Assembly (NCBI GenBank): GCA_003577005.1
Contig: QEUW01000059.1
Location: 1 to 25,831 of the forward strand
Direction of reading: 5' to 3'
DNA from: Chloroflexota bacterium
GTDB taxonomy: Bacteria > Chloroflexota > Anaerolineae > Caldilineales > Caldilineaceae
DNA: 25,831 bases
The notes under the pieces are model-generated. The model ran no database searches, had not been told where the DNA came from, and saw nothing but the letters and a program-made list of their open reading frames with translations. Below, one piece after another: positions 1-6,768 of this stretch (positions are counted from its first letter, which is position 1; the number at the start of each line of letters is the position of its first letter). The translations under genes were made by a program, and so were the position numbers.

Positions 1-270
1 CAGCGTGGCGTAGGCCGGGCCGACCTTCATGCTCCCGCTGGGGAAGGTGCGCCCGCTGAGCACGATAATGTTCGCCTGCACCCCGGTCAGCTCTTTGGGT
101 AAGATGATCCGCTCGACCTGGTCGCCGCTATTCTTCCAGTTGATGTTGAAGAGATTGAGCGGATGTTGTTCGTCAGCGCGGGCCGCAATCGCCGCCGCCC
201 GCAATTCTTCAGGCAGAAGCACGGGATTGCGCATTTCGGCGTAAGTCGGGCCAGGGGTGATGGGTGGCAT
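1..270 (-). CDS. PLP-dependent lyase/synthase-like enzyme, N-terminal part (partial)
   Basis: The minus strand is open from an ATG at 270 to the window edge (90 codons, no stop), so only the N-terminus is present. The visible protein contains an LNLFNINWKN segment, an LPKELTGV segment and a SGRTFPSGSMKVGPAYATL segment. The last resembles the 'GR-F-P-TGS-K-VG-A' region around the PLP-binding lysine in cysteine-synthase/tryptophan-synthase-beta-like proteins annotated as 'PLP-dependent protein subunit beta'. The lysine of GSMKVG is the likely cofactor lysine. A weak purine-rich stretch (GAGAAG) precedes the start, and a good sigma70-type promoter lies about 45 bases upstream. The gene is divergent from the toxin-antitoxin operon. 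The reaction cannot be assigned from the N-terminus alone. Confidence 0.7.
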   Translation of the reverse strand, partial: MPPITPGPTYAEMRNPVLLPEELRAAAIAARADEQHPLNLFNINWKNSGDQVERIILPKELTGVQANIIVLSGRTFPSGSMKVGPAYATL

Positions 271-313
271 GTTCTTCTCACTTCGTAAGTATCACGGGAT
301 CAGATCTGCGGTG

Positions 314-342
314 AGTTTACACGCAGCGCGCCGCCGCGTCAA
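314..342 (-). promoter_or_regulatory. Promoter of the PLP-enzyme gene
   Basis: On the minus strand TTGACG (337-342) and TAAACT (314-319) are separated by exactly 17 bp, a near-consensus housekeeping promoter. Transcription would start about 35-40 bases before the ATG at 270. Assignment is by consensus match only. Confidence 0.55.
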
Positions 343-448
343 ACCTGTTAACAATCGTGGGCGCATCCAACAATCGTCGACTGCCAAGGATAAAACAAAT
401 GGCTGTGTAAGGGCCGCTAACGTTGGCGAAGGTACAAAGATAAGGTAG

Positions 449-477
449 TTGACAGAATCATCTAACCATGATACTTT
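449..477 (+). promoter_or_regulatory. Promoter of the toxin-antitoxin operon
   Basis: A perfect -35 hexamer TTGACA (449-454), a 17-bp spacer and TACTTT (472-477) lie about 40 bases upstream of the antitoxin ATG. The -10 overlaps a palindrome (475-492), as expected for autorepressed type II toxin-antitoxin operons. Confidence 0.65.
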
Positions 478-492
478 ACATTTGCATGTAAA
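475..492. promoter_or_regulatory. Palindromic operator candidate for antitoxin autoregulation
   Basis: TTTACAT-TTGC-ATGTAAA is a perfect 7-bp inverted repeat with a 4-bp centre. It starts inside the -10 element of the operon promoter. Phd/YefM antitoxins bind short palindromes over their own promoters, so this is the obvious operator. Binding is inferred. Confidence 0.55.
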
Positions 493-516
493 ATCAGGTG
501 TGGAAAGGAGAATCTG

Positions 517-810
517 ATGACCACAGTACCCCAAATCGTGCCGGTCAGTGATATGCGGCTGCGGCATACCGACGTACTAAAGCTATTGGAGAATGGCATT
601 GTCGTGCTTGCGCAGCGGAGCAAACCGGCTGCTGTACTCGTATCGGTCGAAGAGTGGAATCGGCTGATGGAGCAGCTAGAATTGCTGGAAGATGCTGTCG
701 AAATCTATAAAGGCAGACTTGCCATTGCAACCGGCAAGGCGGAGACACACCGGTTTTCACCCGAGGAATTAGCGGAGTGGGCCAATGAACCGGAACCGGT
801 ACTGGGTTGA
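517..810 (+). CDS. Type II antitoxin, Phd/YefM family
   Basis: A 97-residue protein with the family pattern: an N-terminal beta strand (QIVPVSDMR), then helices, then 'GIVVLAQRSKPAAVLVSVEEWNRL', the conserved strand-helix signature of Phd/YefM DNA-binding antitoxins. The C-terminal half (from about residue 50) is charged and probably becomes ordered on binding the toxin. ATG 517 is chosen because AGGAG lies 6 bases upstream. The gene overlaps the toxin start by 26 bases, so the two are translationally coupled. The protein should neutralise the toxin and repress the operon through the palindrome at 475-492. Family assignment is strong; specific partner binding is inferred from adjacency. Confidence 0.88.
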   Translation: MTTVPQIVPVSDMRLRHTDVLKLLENGIVVLAQRSKPAAVLVSVEEWNRLMEQLELLEDAVEIYKGRLAIATGKAETHRFSPEELAEWANEPEPVLG

Positions 811-1066
811 AATTCCTGATTATGTACAAAGAGCCATTGAACGGTTGCCTGATCATATCCGCCAACGTGTGAAGCGCGTGATTGCTGCGCTGGCCGATGA
901 GCCGCGCCCTGCGAATGCCGAGGAATTGCAGAATGCCCTAGCGGGCATGTATCGGATCAAAATCGAAAACTACCGGATCATTTATGAAGTGTTTGACGAT
1001 ATCGTTGTTGTTGAAATTTTGTGTGTTGCACGCCGAGGACCGAATACCTACATTGGGCTGAGATGA
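785..1066 (+). CDS. RelE/ParE-family toxin
   Basis: A 93-residue protein with the typical RelE/ParE fold order: an N-terminal strand (YWVEIPDYVQRAIERLP), two helices, then 'NALAGMYRIKIENYRIIYEVFDDIVVVEILCVARRGPNTY'. 'YRIKIENYRIIYEV' is the hallmark beta sheet of the family, where Arg/Tyr residues contact the ribosomal A-site mRNA in RelE-type enzymes. The length is normal. It lies directly after a Phd/YefM antitoxin and overlaps it by 26 bases. The stop codon overlaps a possible start of the SET-domain gene (ATGA at 1063-1066). RelE-like mRNA cleavage is more likely than ParE-like gyrase poisoning because of the Phd/YefM partner, but this is not proven. Confidence 0.87.
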   Translation: MNRNRYWVEIPDYVQRAIERLPDHIRQRVKRVIAALADEPRPANAEELQNALAGMYRIKIENYRIIYEVFDDIVVVEILCVARRGPNTYIGLR

Positions 1067-1494
1067 CAATCTGTCGCCAGTGCAAGACTAGAGAGGCTGA
1101 CAGTGGCGACATGTCATGCGACCACGCCATGCTCTACCTAGCTGAATTGCCCGGCAAGGGGCGAGGTGTCTTTGCCCAACGGCAGATCCACGGCGGCGAA
1201 CTGATCGAGCGGGCGCCGGTGATTGTCGTGCCCGCCGGCCAGTGGGAGGCGATGGACAAGACGATTCTCTTTGAGTATTTTTTTGCCTGGGGCGAGCATT
1301 CGGCTATTGCCCTGGGCTACGGCTCACTCTACAACCACTCATACCGGCCCAACGCTCGTTATGTCAAACTCCTGGCGGAACAGGTGATCGAATTCTACGC
1401 TTTGCGCGACATCCAGCCCGGCGAAGAGATCCTTATCAACTACAATGTCGATCCCGCAGATGATTCACCCCTCTGGTTTCACGCCCTGCCCTAG
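1063..1494 (+). CDS. SET-domain protein (putative lysine methyltransferase)
   Basis: A small stand-alone SET protein of 143 residues from ATG 1063. Recognisable motifs are KGRGVFA (about 32-38), an acidic GELIERAPV stretch, NHSYRPNA (91-98, the NHS motif of the SAM/catalytic knot) and the terminal GEEILINYN (120-128). SET enzymes transfer methyl groups from SAM to protein lysines; the target here is unknown. Two starts are plausible: ATG 1063, overlapping the toxin stop by 4 bases and adding a CRQC-containing leader, or ATG 1111, closer to where the fold begins. Neither has a strong ribosome-binding site. Co-transcription with the toxin-antitoxin pair is likely. The stop codon overlaps that of the convergent permease gene. 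Confidence 0.8.
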   Translation: MTICRQCKTREADSGDMSCDHAMLYLAELPGKGRGVFAQRQIHGGELIERAPVIVVPAGQWEAMDKTILFEYFFAWGEHSAIALGYGSLYNHSYRPNARYVKLLAEQVIEFYALRDIQPGEEILINYNVDPADDSPLWFHALP

Positions 1495-2255
1495 CGTTGG
1501 CGCCAATCCATGCGGCGCACAGTCAACCAGAAGAACAAGAGCGTAAATCCCACCAGCACCGCCAGATCCAGCCACAGCCGCAGCGTGATGGGGCCGATCA
1601 ATGCCTGGCGCATGGCTGAAGCGGCGTAGGTTGCCGGGCTCAGATACCCCAACAGGAGCAAGTAGCCCGGCAGACGCTCCGGCGGAGCGATAACCGGGCC
1701 AATCGCAACCAACAGCAAGGTCAAGAGCAGGCTAAACGAATCGGCCTCCTGTGGCGTGCGTGCGCTGCTCCCAATGAGCGCACCCAGGCTGGCCAGGGGC
1801 AAGGCGCAACATGGGATGACGACCAGAAGGGTCAGGTTGACCCGGAGAGCAACATCCAGCAGCCATGCCCCAACGAGTACAGTCACCAACAGTGAAGGCA
1901 GCGAGAGCAGAAGAAAGCCGACGACGACGGCCAGGATCAGATACTGTCTTTGGATCGGCAACGTGGCGAAATAGTCCAGTGTGCCGTGGATACGCATAAA
2001 GGTGAAATGGCCCTGGACGTTGTTCATGGTGCCGAACATGAGCGCCAGCACCGCATTGCCGGTCAGGATGTGCGCCAACGTTGTGGGGCCGGAATCGCGA
2101 GCGAAGAAGCCGAGCGCCAGGATGCTAAACAAGGGCGCAATGGTGGCAATGATGACCATACTACGCCACGACCAGCGCCAGTTGGTCAGCTCGATCAGCA
2201 GAATGTCAACTATCTGAACGAGCATAGATGGGGGATGACGGGATATCGTTGGCAT
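1491..2255 (-). CDS. ABC-2 type transporter permease
   Basis: A 254-residue integral membrane protein with about six hydrophobic segments: VIIATIAPLFSILALGFF, the TGNAVLALMFG region, YLILAVVVGFLLLSLPSLLVTVLVGAWLL, a LLVVIPCCALPLASLGALIG stretch, LLLTLLLVAIGPVIA and a C-terminal one. The 'LDYFATLPIQR' loop and the 'YLSPATYAASAMRQAL' motif are characteristic of ABC-2 permeases. It forms a two-gene exporter with the upstream ATPase, overlapping it by 50 bases from ATG 2255, or 20 bases from ATG 2225. GGAGG lies 15 bases before ATG 2255, which slightly favours that start; homologues often begin near the later Met. The substrate is unknown: drug, lipid or polysaccharide export are all possible. 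Confidence 0.85.
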   Translation of the reverse strand: MPTISRHPPSMLVQIVDILLIELTNWRWSWRSMVIIATIAPLFSILALGFFARDSGPTTLAHILTGNAVLALMFGTMNNVQGHFTFMRIHGTLDYFATLPIQRQYLILAVVVGFLLLSLPSLLVTVLVGAWLLDVALRVNLTLLVVIPCCALPLASLGALIGSSARTPQEADSFSLLLTLLLVAIGPVIAPPERLPGYLLLLGYLSPATYAASAMRQALIGPITLRLWLDLAVLVGFTLLFFWLTVRRMDWRQR

Positions 2256-3147
2256 AGTGCAGGTACAGATCCTCCAGGGTGGCTGAATAGAGGCGAAAAT
2301 CGTGAATCTGCGCCAGATCCAACTGCCGGATCACTGCACCCGCCTGGCGGCGCTCCAGATAGACAAGCCAGCGGCCAGCATCCAGCGCATGAGGTGTCAG
2401 CCCCGCCGGCAACACGGGTGGTTGGTCTGGCGTAAAGAAAAGTTCAAGGCGCAGTTGTTGGTCAACTTGTTGTTTGAGTTCGCCGGGCTTGCCGAGCGCA
2501 ACCAGCTTACCGGCATGCATGATGCCGACCCGCTGGATGATTTTTTCCGCCTCGATGGCATCGTGGGTGATAAAGATAATCGTTGCGCCCCGGTTGCGGT
2601 TCTCATCCCGTAACACATCCCACACTAGCTTGCGCCGTTGTGGGTCGAGGTCATTGGTCGGTTCATCCAAGACGAGGATGGGCGCCGAACCGGCCATCGC
2701 GACAGCCAGACGCAACAGGCGCTTCTGCCCGCCCGAAAGCCGTGGACTGTACTGATGGCGCAGTGACCCGATCTGCCAGAGTTCGAGCAGCCAATCCCGC
2801 TGCCGGCGAGCATCGTGGCGGCTGAGACCGCGCAGGTGCGCCGTAAAGTAGAGCGCCTCGCCCACCGTCAGGTTGTTCATGGCGTTGTTATCCTGTGGCA
2901 TATATCCGACTGACATGGGCACATGGAAGGGTTCGCTGGCAACTGGCTTACCAAAGAGCCGGATCTCCCCTGAGGTGCTGGCCAACAAATTTACCATTTG
3001 TTTAACCAACGTGCTTTTGCCGGCGCCATTGTCCCCCAGCAGACCAAAGATTTCGCCCGCTTGAATCTGGAGCGAAATCTTATCATTCGCCAGAGAAGTC
3101 TGGCCGGGGTAACACTTTGTAAGGTTGTGGATGTCGTAAACATTCAT
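2206..3147 (-). CDS. ABC transporter ATP-binding protein
   Basis: 313 residues from ATG 3147. Walker A GDNGAGKST (38-46), Q-loop region MPQDN (83-87), signature LSGGQKR (137-143), Walker B ILVLDEPTNDLD (157-168) and H-loop ITHD (193-196) are all intact. The C-terminal 80 residues form the regulatory extension common in ABC-2 exporters. The reading frame stays open upstream to 3255, but the fold begins at MNVYDIHNLTKCYPG, so the extra 36 codons are discounted; they would run through a repeat-rich junction. No good ribosome-binding site precedes 3147. A TATAAA (3160-3165) ends 12 bases before the ATG, so transcription could start only about 5 bases before it, giving a nearly leaderless mRNA. 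It powers the permease encoded immediately downstream. Confidence 0.9.
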   Translation of the reverse strand: MNVYDIHNLTKCYPGQTSLANDKISLQIQAGEIFGLLGDNGAGKSTLVKQMVNLLASTSGEIRLFGKPVASEPFHVPMSVGYMPQDNNAMNNLTVGEALYFTAHLRGLSRHDARRQRDWLLELWQIGSLRHQYSPRLSGGQKRLLRLAVAMAGSAPILVLDEPTNDLDPQRRKLVWDVLRDENRNRGATIIFITHDAIEAEKIIQRVGIMHAGKLVALGKPGELKQQVDQQLRLELFFTPDQPPVLPAGLTPHALDAGRWLVYLERRQAGAVIRQLDLAQIHDFRLYSATLEDLYLHYANDIPSSPIYARSDS

Positions 3148-3190
3148 TGGGTTCTGGACTTTATACCGCGTAGAAGGTGCGCAATTGCCC

Positions 3191-3205
3191 AGGTGCGTTG
3201 CACCT
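3191..3205. repeat. Short palindrome AGGTGC-GTT-GCACCT at a gene junction
   Basis: A perfect 6-bp inverted repeat with a 3-base loop between the threonine synthase stop and the ABC ATPase start. A GCAATTGC palindrome lies just before it (3181-3188). The same GGTGCGTTGCACC word recurs in the larger element at 25544-25661, so this looks like a fragment of the same repeat family. Confidence 0.5.
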
Positions 3206-3256
3206 CTGGCCGGCAGATCCAACTGCGTACCGTCTAACCGCGATTTACAACGCAAT

Positions 3257-4600
3257 TTACATTCGTAACTGCTTCTTCACCGCTTCCAACGTCGGTTCGA
3301 TAACGGTTGTTCCACCGGTGATGTCCATGACGGCGTTTATATCTTTGAACCCGCTTCCAGTGTTGATGACTACAACCGTTTCATTCGGCTGGACGAGCCC
3401 CTCCCTCACCGCCTGAACCAGACCCGCATATGCAGCGGCGCCGGCCGGTTCGGCAAAGACGGCGCCCAGGCGCGCGAGCGGCAAGATGGCAGCCAAGATC
3501 TCCTCATCCGGCACGGCGAGAAAGGCGCCGCTCGTCTCGCGCACCGCGTTGAGCGCCTTGACCGCATCGCGCGGGGCGTCCACGCTGATACTGTCGGCGC
3601 GCGTCGTTGCCCGCACTGGTATGGGCACATCTTGCCCGCTGCGCCAGGCGTGGTAAAGCGCTGCACTCTGCGCCGACTGCACGCCGTAAAGGCGCGGCAT
3701 CCGCTCGATCCACCCTAACGCCAGCAGATCCTTGAACCCTTTATGCACTCCCCCGATGATAGACCCATCACCGACTGAGACAAAGACGGCATCGGGCGCC
3801 AGCATTTTAGATTTTGGATTTTGGAGCTTGGGTTTCTGGGAACCTGGCAATCCAGATTCCAAAATCGAAAATCCAAAATCGAAGAGTTGTTCCGCAATCT
3901 CGAAGCTGACTGTCTTCTTGCCTTCGGTCATATAGGGGTTGTAGCCGGTATTGCGGTTGTACCAGCCAAATGTTTCACACGCCTCAATGCAGAGGTCATA
4001 GGCCTGATCGTACGTGCCATCCACGGCGAGAACGGTGCTGCCGTAGACAAGCAATTGAGCAAGTTTGGCCGGCGGCGCGGTTTTGGGTACAAAAATGACA
4101 CACGGCTGGCCGGCCGCGGCAGCCTGGGCGGCCAGGGCGGCGGCAGCATTGCCGGTACTGGCAGTGGCCACGACGGGGGCGCTGGCTGCCTGCGCACGCG
4201 CGACCGCAATCGCCGACGCCCGGTCTTTGAGCGAGGCGCTGGGGTTGCGACCATCATCCTTGATGAAGAGAGCAGGCAACCCCAACGTCTCACCGAGCCG
4301 GCGGGCGTGGGTTAGCGGGGTGTTGCCGACAGCAAGCGGCGGTAGCAGCCGGCGCTCCGCAATGGGCAACAGCGGCCAGTAGCGGCCAATCGAACGGTCT
4401 GGGTCAGCAGCAAATCGGCCGGGGTCGAAGGCGCGGCGGATGGCTGCGTGGTCATATTGCGCATCCAACGTCCCCATATCGCTGCCTTGATTGGGCCGGC
4501 AGCTACAGAGAAACGGAGCACTGCCAGGACCATAGGTACGGCCACAACGCAGACAGCGCAGGGCGGTAAGGAACTTTGCTTCAGGCGACATAGTTTCCAT
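3257..4600 (-). CDS. thrC: Threonine synthase-like PLP enzyme with an in-frame repeat insertion
   Basis: 447 residues from ATG 4600. An N-terminal zinc-ribbon-like Cys set (C16, C19, C32, C34) precedes a fold-type II PLP domain: VGNTPL (91-96), cofactor lysine in SASLKDRAS (K125), the STGN phosphate-binding loop (148-151), YMTEGKKT (223-230) and VSVGDGSIIGG. It should convert O-phosphohomoserine to threonine and phosphate; related PLP lyases cannot be fully excluded. The frame is open upstream to 4810 but nothing there looks like the family, so ATG 4600 or 4591 is chosen. Residues about 239-266 are encoded by an AT-rich inverted repeat not expected in the family, where EQL would lead almost directly to PDAVF. 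The enzyme may still fold because the insert falls in a surface loop before a core strand (inference). Confidence 0.85.
   Translation of the reverse strand: METMSPEAKFLTALRCLRCGRTYGPGSAPFLCSCRPNQGSDMGTLDAQYDHAAIRRAFDPGRFAADPDRSIGRYWPLLPIAERRLLPPLAVGNTPLTHARRLGETLGLPALFIKDDGRNPSASLKDRASAIAVARAQAASAPVVATASTGNAAAALAAQAAAAGQPCVIFVPKTAPPAKLAQLLVYGSTVLAVDGTYDQAYDLCIEACETFGWYNRNTGYNPYMTEGKKTVSFEIAEQLFDFGFSILESGLPGSQKPKLQNPKSKMLAPDAVFVSVGDGSIIGGVHKGFKDLLALGWIERMPRLYGVQSAQSAALYHAWRSGQDVPIPVRATTRADSISVDAPRDAVKALNAVRETSGAFLAVPDEEILAAILPLARLGAVFAEPAGAAAYAGLVQAVREGLVQPNETVVVINTGSGFKDINAVMDITGGTTVIEPTLEAVKKQLRM
3804..3884. repeat. Inverted-repeat element inside the threonine synthase gene
   Basis: Perfect 13-bp arms GATTTTGGATTTT (3810-3822) and its complement (3868-3880) flank a 45-base centre that also pairs imperfectly. 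Each arm is itself a near-tandem repeat of GATTTTG. Base composition is sharply more AT-rich than the surrounding gene. It is read through without a stop as about 27 residues (FDFGFSILESG...QNPKSKM). It has the same architecture as the hairpins found between genes elsewhere in the window. Confidence 0.85.
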
Positions 4601-4788
4601 ATAGAGTACGTAACAGGGATCGCGCCTGCTCGTCTTGGCAAATTGAAAATTCCCGATCTCGTTGAGCCGTTTCGATTTGTAAGTAAAATTTAAACATATG
4701 TGGGATAGACATTTGGCCGCGAGTGCGCGATAATGGGAATGATATACTTGCCGTGGTTGCAACACAGAATGATTGGCATGATCGCCAC

Positions 4789-4817
4789 TTGACCTTGCAA
4801 CATCAACCAAGTATGAT
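4789..4817 (+). promoter_or_regulatory. Promoter of the acidic-tail protein gene
   Basis: TTGACC (4789-4794), a 17-bp spacer and TATGAT (4812-4817) match the housekeeping consensus well. The predicted start near 4824 falls on the GGAGG ribosome-binding site, so the untranslated leader would be only about 13 bases. The rest of the divergent gap (4601-4788) shows nothing clear. Confidence 0.6.
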
Positions 4818-4836
4818 CCTGTTGGAGGTTAAACGT

Positions 4837-6051
4837 ATGAGCAATCCGGAACGATATCCGAGCTATGTAACGTGTGTTGCTCAGGTGTTGAGCGCTTCGC
4901 CACACCCTATGAGCCTTGACACACTGCTCGCGACCATCGAGCGCAAGCGGCCAATCACCAAGGGAGCGACACAGGCCGTCCACCGGGCGATCAAGCAACT
5001 CTTCCAGGCCGTGCCGGTGGCGCACAATCGATATGGCTGGCTCTCCCGCCTGTTGCAACGCAACGTCTTTCGCCATCCGCTCACGTCGGAAGAGGCGCGG
5101 CGCGGCTTTATTATGCTAGACGAGCTGGAGCACGCGGTCTTCTTCCCTGAGTTTTTCCAGACATACCAGCCCGAAGAGCGTAAGCTCCACATCGACCTCT
5201 TTGGCGCCCGTACGGTGGAGGCGGAGGCCTACGTCGAACGGAACACCTGGTCGCTGCGCCTGGGCAAGGAATTTGTCGAATGGGTGAGTGAACTCGGCGG
5301 GCAAGGCCGCGATGATCTCCTTATCATGGTCACCGATGCGACCGCCGGTCATTATACCTTACGTCTGCAGCCACGCGAGAGTCGCGATGAGAGCGCGATC
5401 CAGCAACGCAATATGCGGCTGGCGACCCTGGCCGAGGAGATTGTGGCCGAAAATCGCGGCGCAGACGAGATGATGCCAACGGCCGAGCTTGCCGCCCGTC
5501 TCATTGGCCGTGGCTTCTTCCGCGATGCCGTGCCGGCTGATGATCTGCACTATGTCCTGCACCACTACAGCACGCTGCGTTTCCAAAACGGCCTTGGATA
5601 CGGGCAGGATGCGCACCAGCCTGAAGCAGACCGGATCTTTTCAATGGCTGCACCCTTCTACGCCGAAGGTCCCTTCTCTGGTGCGGGGGACCCGGCCTAT
5701 GATGATTTGCTGCTCGAAGTAGGGGAACCCATGGACGATCTCTTTGCAGACGGTTCATCGGCTGATTTCTTTGACGATTCCTGTCCAAGCTACGAGGCCT
5801 ACTTGCAGAGCTTTGAAGATGCTGAACAGCCAGGCGAGCCGCTCTCACATAGCGATTTTCACCTGCTTGAAGCAGAACTTGAGGCGCTGTTGAGCCTGGA
5901 AGAGGAATTCGGCTACTTGCTGGCCGAGCAGATCGCCCGCAAAGATCAGTTGGCCGAACGGCTGTTCATCGATCCAGAGACGTTGTTGGACGGCGATATG
6001 GACGGCGACGAGTATGATGACTTTGACGAGCCTCCCTTCTGGCAAAATTGA
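4837..6051 (+). CDS. Unassigned protein: winged-helix-like N-terminus and acidic C-terminal tail
   Basis: 404 residues from ATG 4837, chosen because GGAGG lies 8 bases upstream. Residues about 8-70 (SYVTCVAQVLSASPHPMSLDTLLATIERKRPITKG...AIKQLF...NRYGWL) resemble a HARE-HTH/winged-helix module: a helix, a turn with 'P-SLDTL', a recognition-like helix and a 'GRYGWL'-like wing. A middle region (about 80-230) has mixed alpha/beta character (KLHIDLFGARTVEAEAYVERNTWSLRLGKEFVEWV). The last 100 residues are strongly acidic (DDLFADGSSADFFDDS, DGDMDGDEYDDFDEPP). The order HARE-HTH then acidic tail recalls the RNA polymerase delta subunit, but this protein is about twice as long and has an extra central domain. 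I do not recognise the family. A Cys-rich small protein follows. Confidence 0.75.
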   Translation: MSNPERYPSYVTCVAQVLSASPHPMSLDTLLATIERKRPITKGATQAVHRAIKQLFQAVPVAHNRYGWLSRLLQRNVFRHPLTSEEARRGFIMLDELEHAVFFPEFFQTYQPEERKLHIDLFGARTVEAEAYVERNTWSLRLGKEFVEWVSELGGQGRDDLLIMVTDATAGHYTLRLQPRESRDESAIQQRNMRLATLAEEIVAENRGADEMMPTAELAARLIGRGFFRDAVPADDLHYVLHHYSTLRFQNGLGYGQDAHQPEADRIFSMAAPFYAEGPFSGAGDPAYDDLLLEVGEPMDDLFADGSSADFFDDSCPSYEAYLQSFEDAEQPGEPLSHSDFHLLEAELEALLSLEEEFGYLLAEQIARKDQLAERLFIDPETLLDGDMDGDEYDDFDEPPFWQN

Positions 6052-6062
6052 ACTACGATTGC

Positions 6063-6106
6063 TTTGAGGTCATCCGTTTTTTACCAGCAAGACGGATGGC
6101 TTCAAA
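6063..6106 (+). terminator. Hairpin after the acidic-tail protein gene
   Basis: A 15-bp stem (6063-6077 with 6092-6106), fully paired in RNA if two G-U pairs are allowed, encloses a 14-base loop. It starts 11 bases after the stop codon. No T-tract follows, so it may protect a 3' end or separate expression of the two genes rather than act as a classical intrinsic terminator. Confidence 0.5.
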
Positions 6107-6169
6107 TAGAGTAGAGTATAAGTAGCTGGCCAGCGTCAATGCTTGGCGCTGGAACCCTTAAAATTTCTG

Positions 6170-6541
6170 ATGCCCAAAAAGCCCGTCAATTGCCGTTATT
6201 TCTATGGAGACTATTTTCGCGGGAAGAACCAGGAATCGTGTCGTCTCCTCGAAGCGAACCCGGACAACCAGCGACCCTGGCGGCGTAAGCTGTGCGACAG
6301 TTGCCCGGTGCCCGAAATTCTCATCACCAGCACCTCGCGCGACCTGCTCCTGGAAGCAGAAGTGAAACGAAAATTTCTGCGCGATAGCGTTGAAGTCACC
6401 TTTGCTATCTGTAGCCGCCACATGCTAGAGTTGAGCGACCCGCGTTACTGCCCAGAATGTGCGCGCACAGAGGCTGCTGAGGCTGCTCCAAACCGGCCAG
6501 CGACCGCTAGCCGTAGGCTTTCCGATCTGCCGGCGGACTAG
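6170..6541 (+). CDS. Small Cys-rich, probably zinc-binding protein
   Basis: 123 residues from ATG 6170; the same frame could start at TTG 6143, but neither has a clear ribosome-binding site. Two metal-site clusters are visible: C8, C24 and CDSC (C42, C45) in the first half, and CSRH (C81, H84) with CPEC (C94, C97) in the second. This suggests two four-ligand zinc sites. The C-terminal 25 residues are low-complexity (Ala/Pro/Arg) and probably disordered. There is no signal peptide or membrane segment, so it should be cytoplasmic. I do not recognise a named family; a nucleic-acid-binding or adaptor role is only a guess. Confidence 0.7.
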   Translation: MPKKPVNCRYFYGDYFRGKNQESCRLLEANPDNQRPWRRKLCDSCPVPEILITSTSRDLLLEAEVKRKFLRDSVEVTFAICSRHMLELSDPRYCPECARTEAAEAAPNRPATASRRLSDLPAD

Positions 6542-6617
6542 AGCATAAGAAGAATCAACGCCGAGATGGAAGAGCAAGGGCATCTATGAAAAGCCTCGCT
6601 TCTCTTCCGCCTCAAAC

Positions 6618-6645
6618 TTGACGCCTAACCCAGTTGTGTTAAGAT
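6618..6645 (+). promoter_or_regulatory. Promoter of the thiamine transport operon
   Basis: TTGACG (6618-6623), a 16-bp spacer and TAAGAT (6640-6645) end about 16 bases before the riboswitch aptamer, so transcription would start just upstream of the aptamer. The preceding bases 6542-6617 hold only a weak GGAAGAG/CTCTTCC dyad and no gene. Confidence 0.5.
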
Positions 6646-6660
6646 AGCAGTGACAATTAC

Positions 6661-6758
6661 ATTCGGGGAGCTCGGAAGCGCCGGGCTGAGAGGGTGGCCA
6701 TCCTGCCGCCGACCCGTGAACCTGATCTGGGTAATGCCAGCGTAGGAAGGGAACGCAC
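6661..6758 (+). ncRNA. TPP riboswitch (THI element) aptamer
   Basis: The conserved core is unmistakable: GGCTGAGAGGG (starting about 6684), ACCCGTGAACCTGATCTGGG (about 6712-6731) and AATGCCAGCGTAGGAAGG. Stem P2 (AGCTCGG with CCGGGCT, one G-U pair) and the P4/P5 side are recognisable. The aptamer binds thiamine pyrophosphate. It precedes an intrinsic terminator and the thiamine-binding protein gene, so TPP should switch off transcription of the uptake operon. Exact aptamer ends are estimated. Confidence 0.95.
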
Positions 6759-6768
6759 AAGCATCTGG

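Noticed and set aside
3804..3884. Threonine synthase as a pseudogene broken by the repeat
   Set aside because: The insert length preserves the frame, contains no stop, and all catalytic motifs on both sides are intact.
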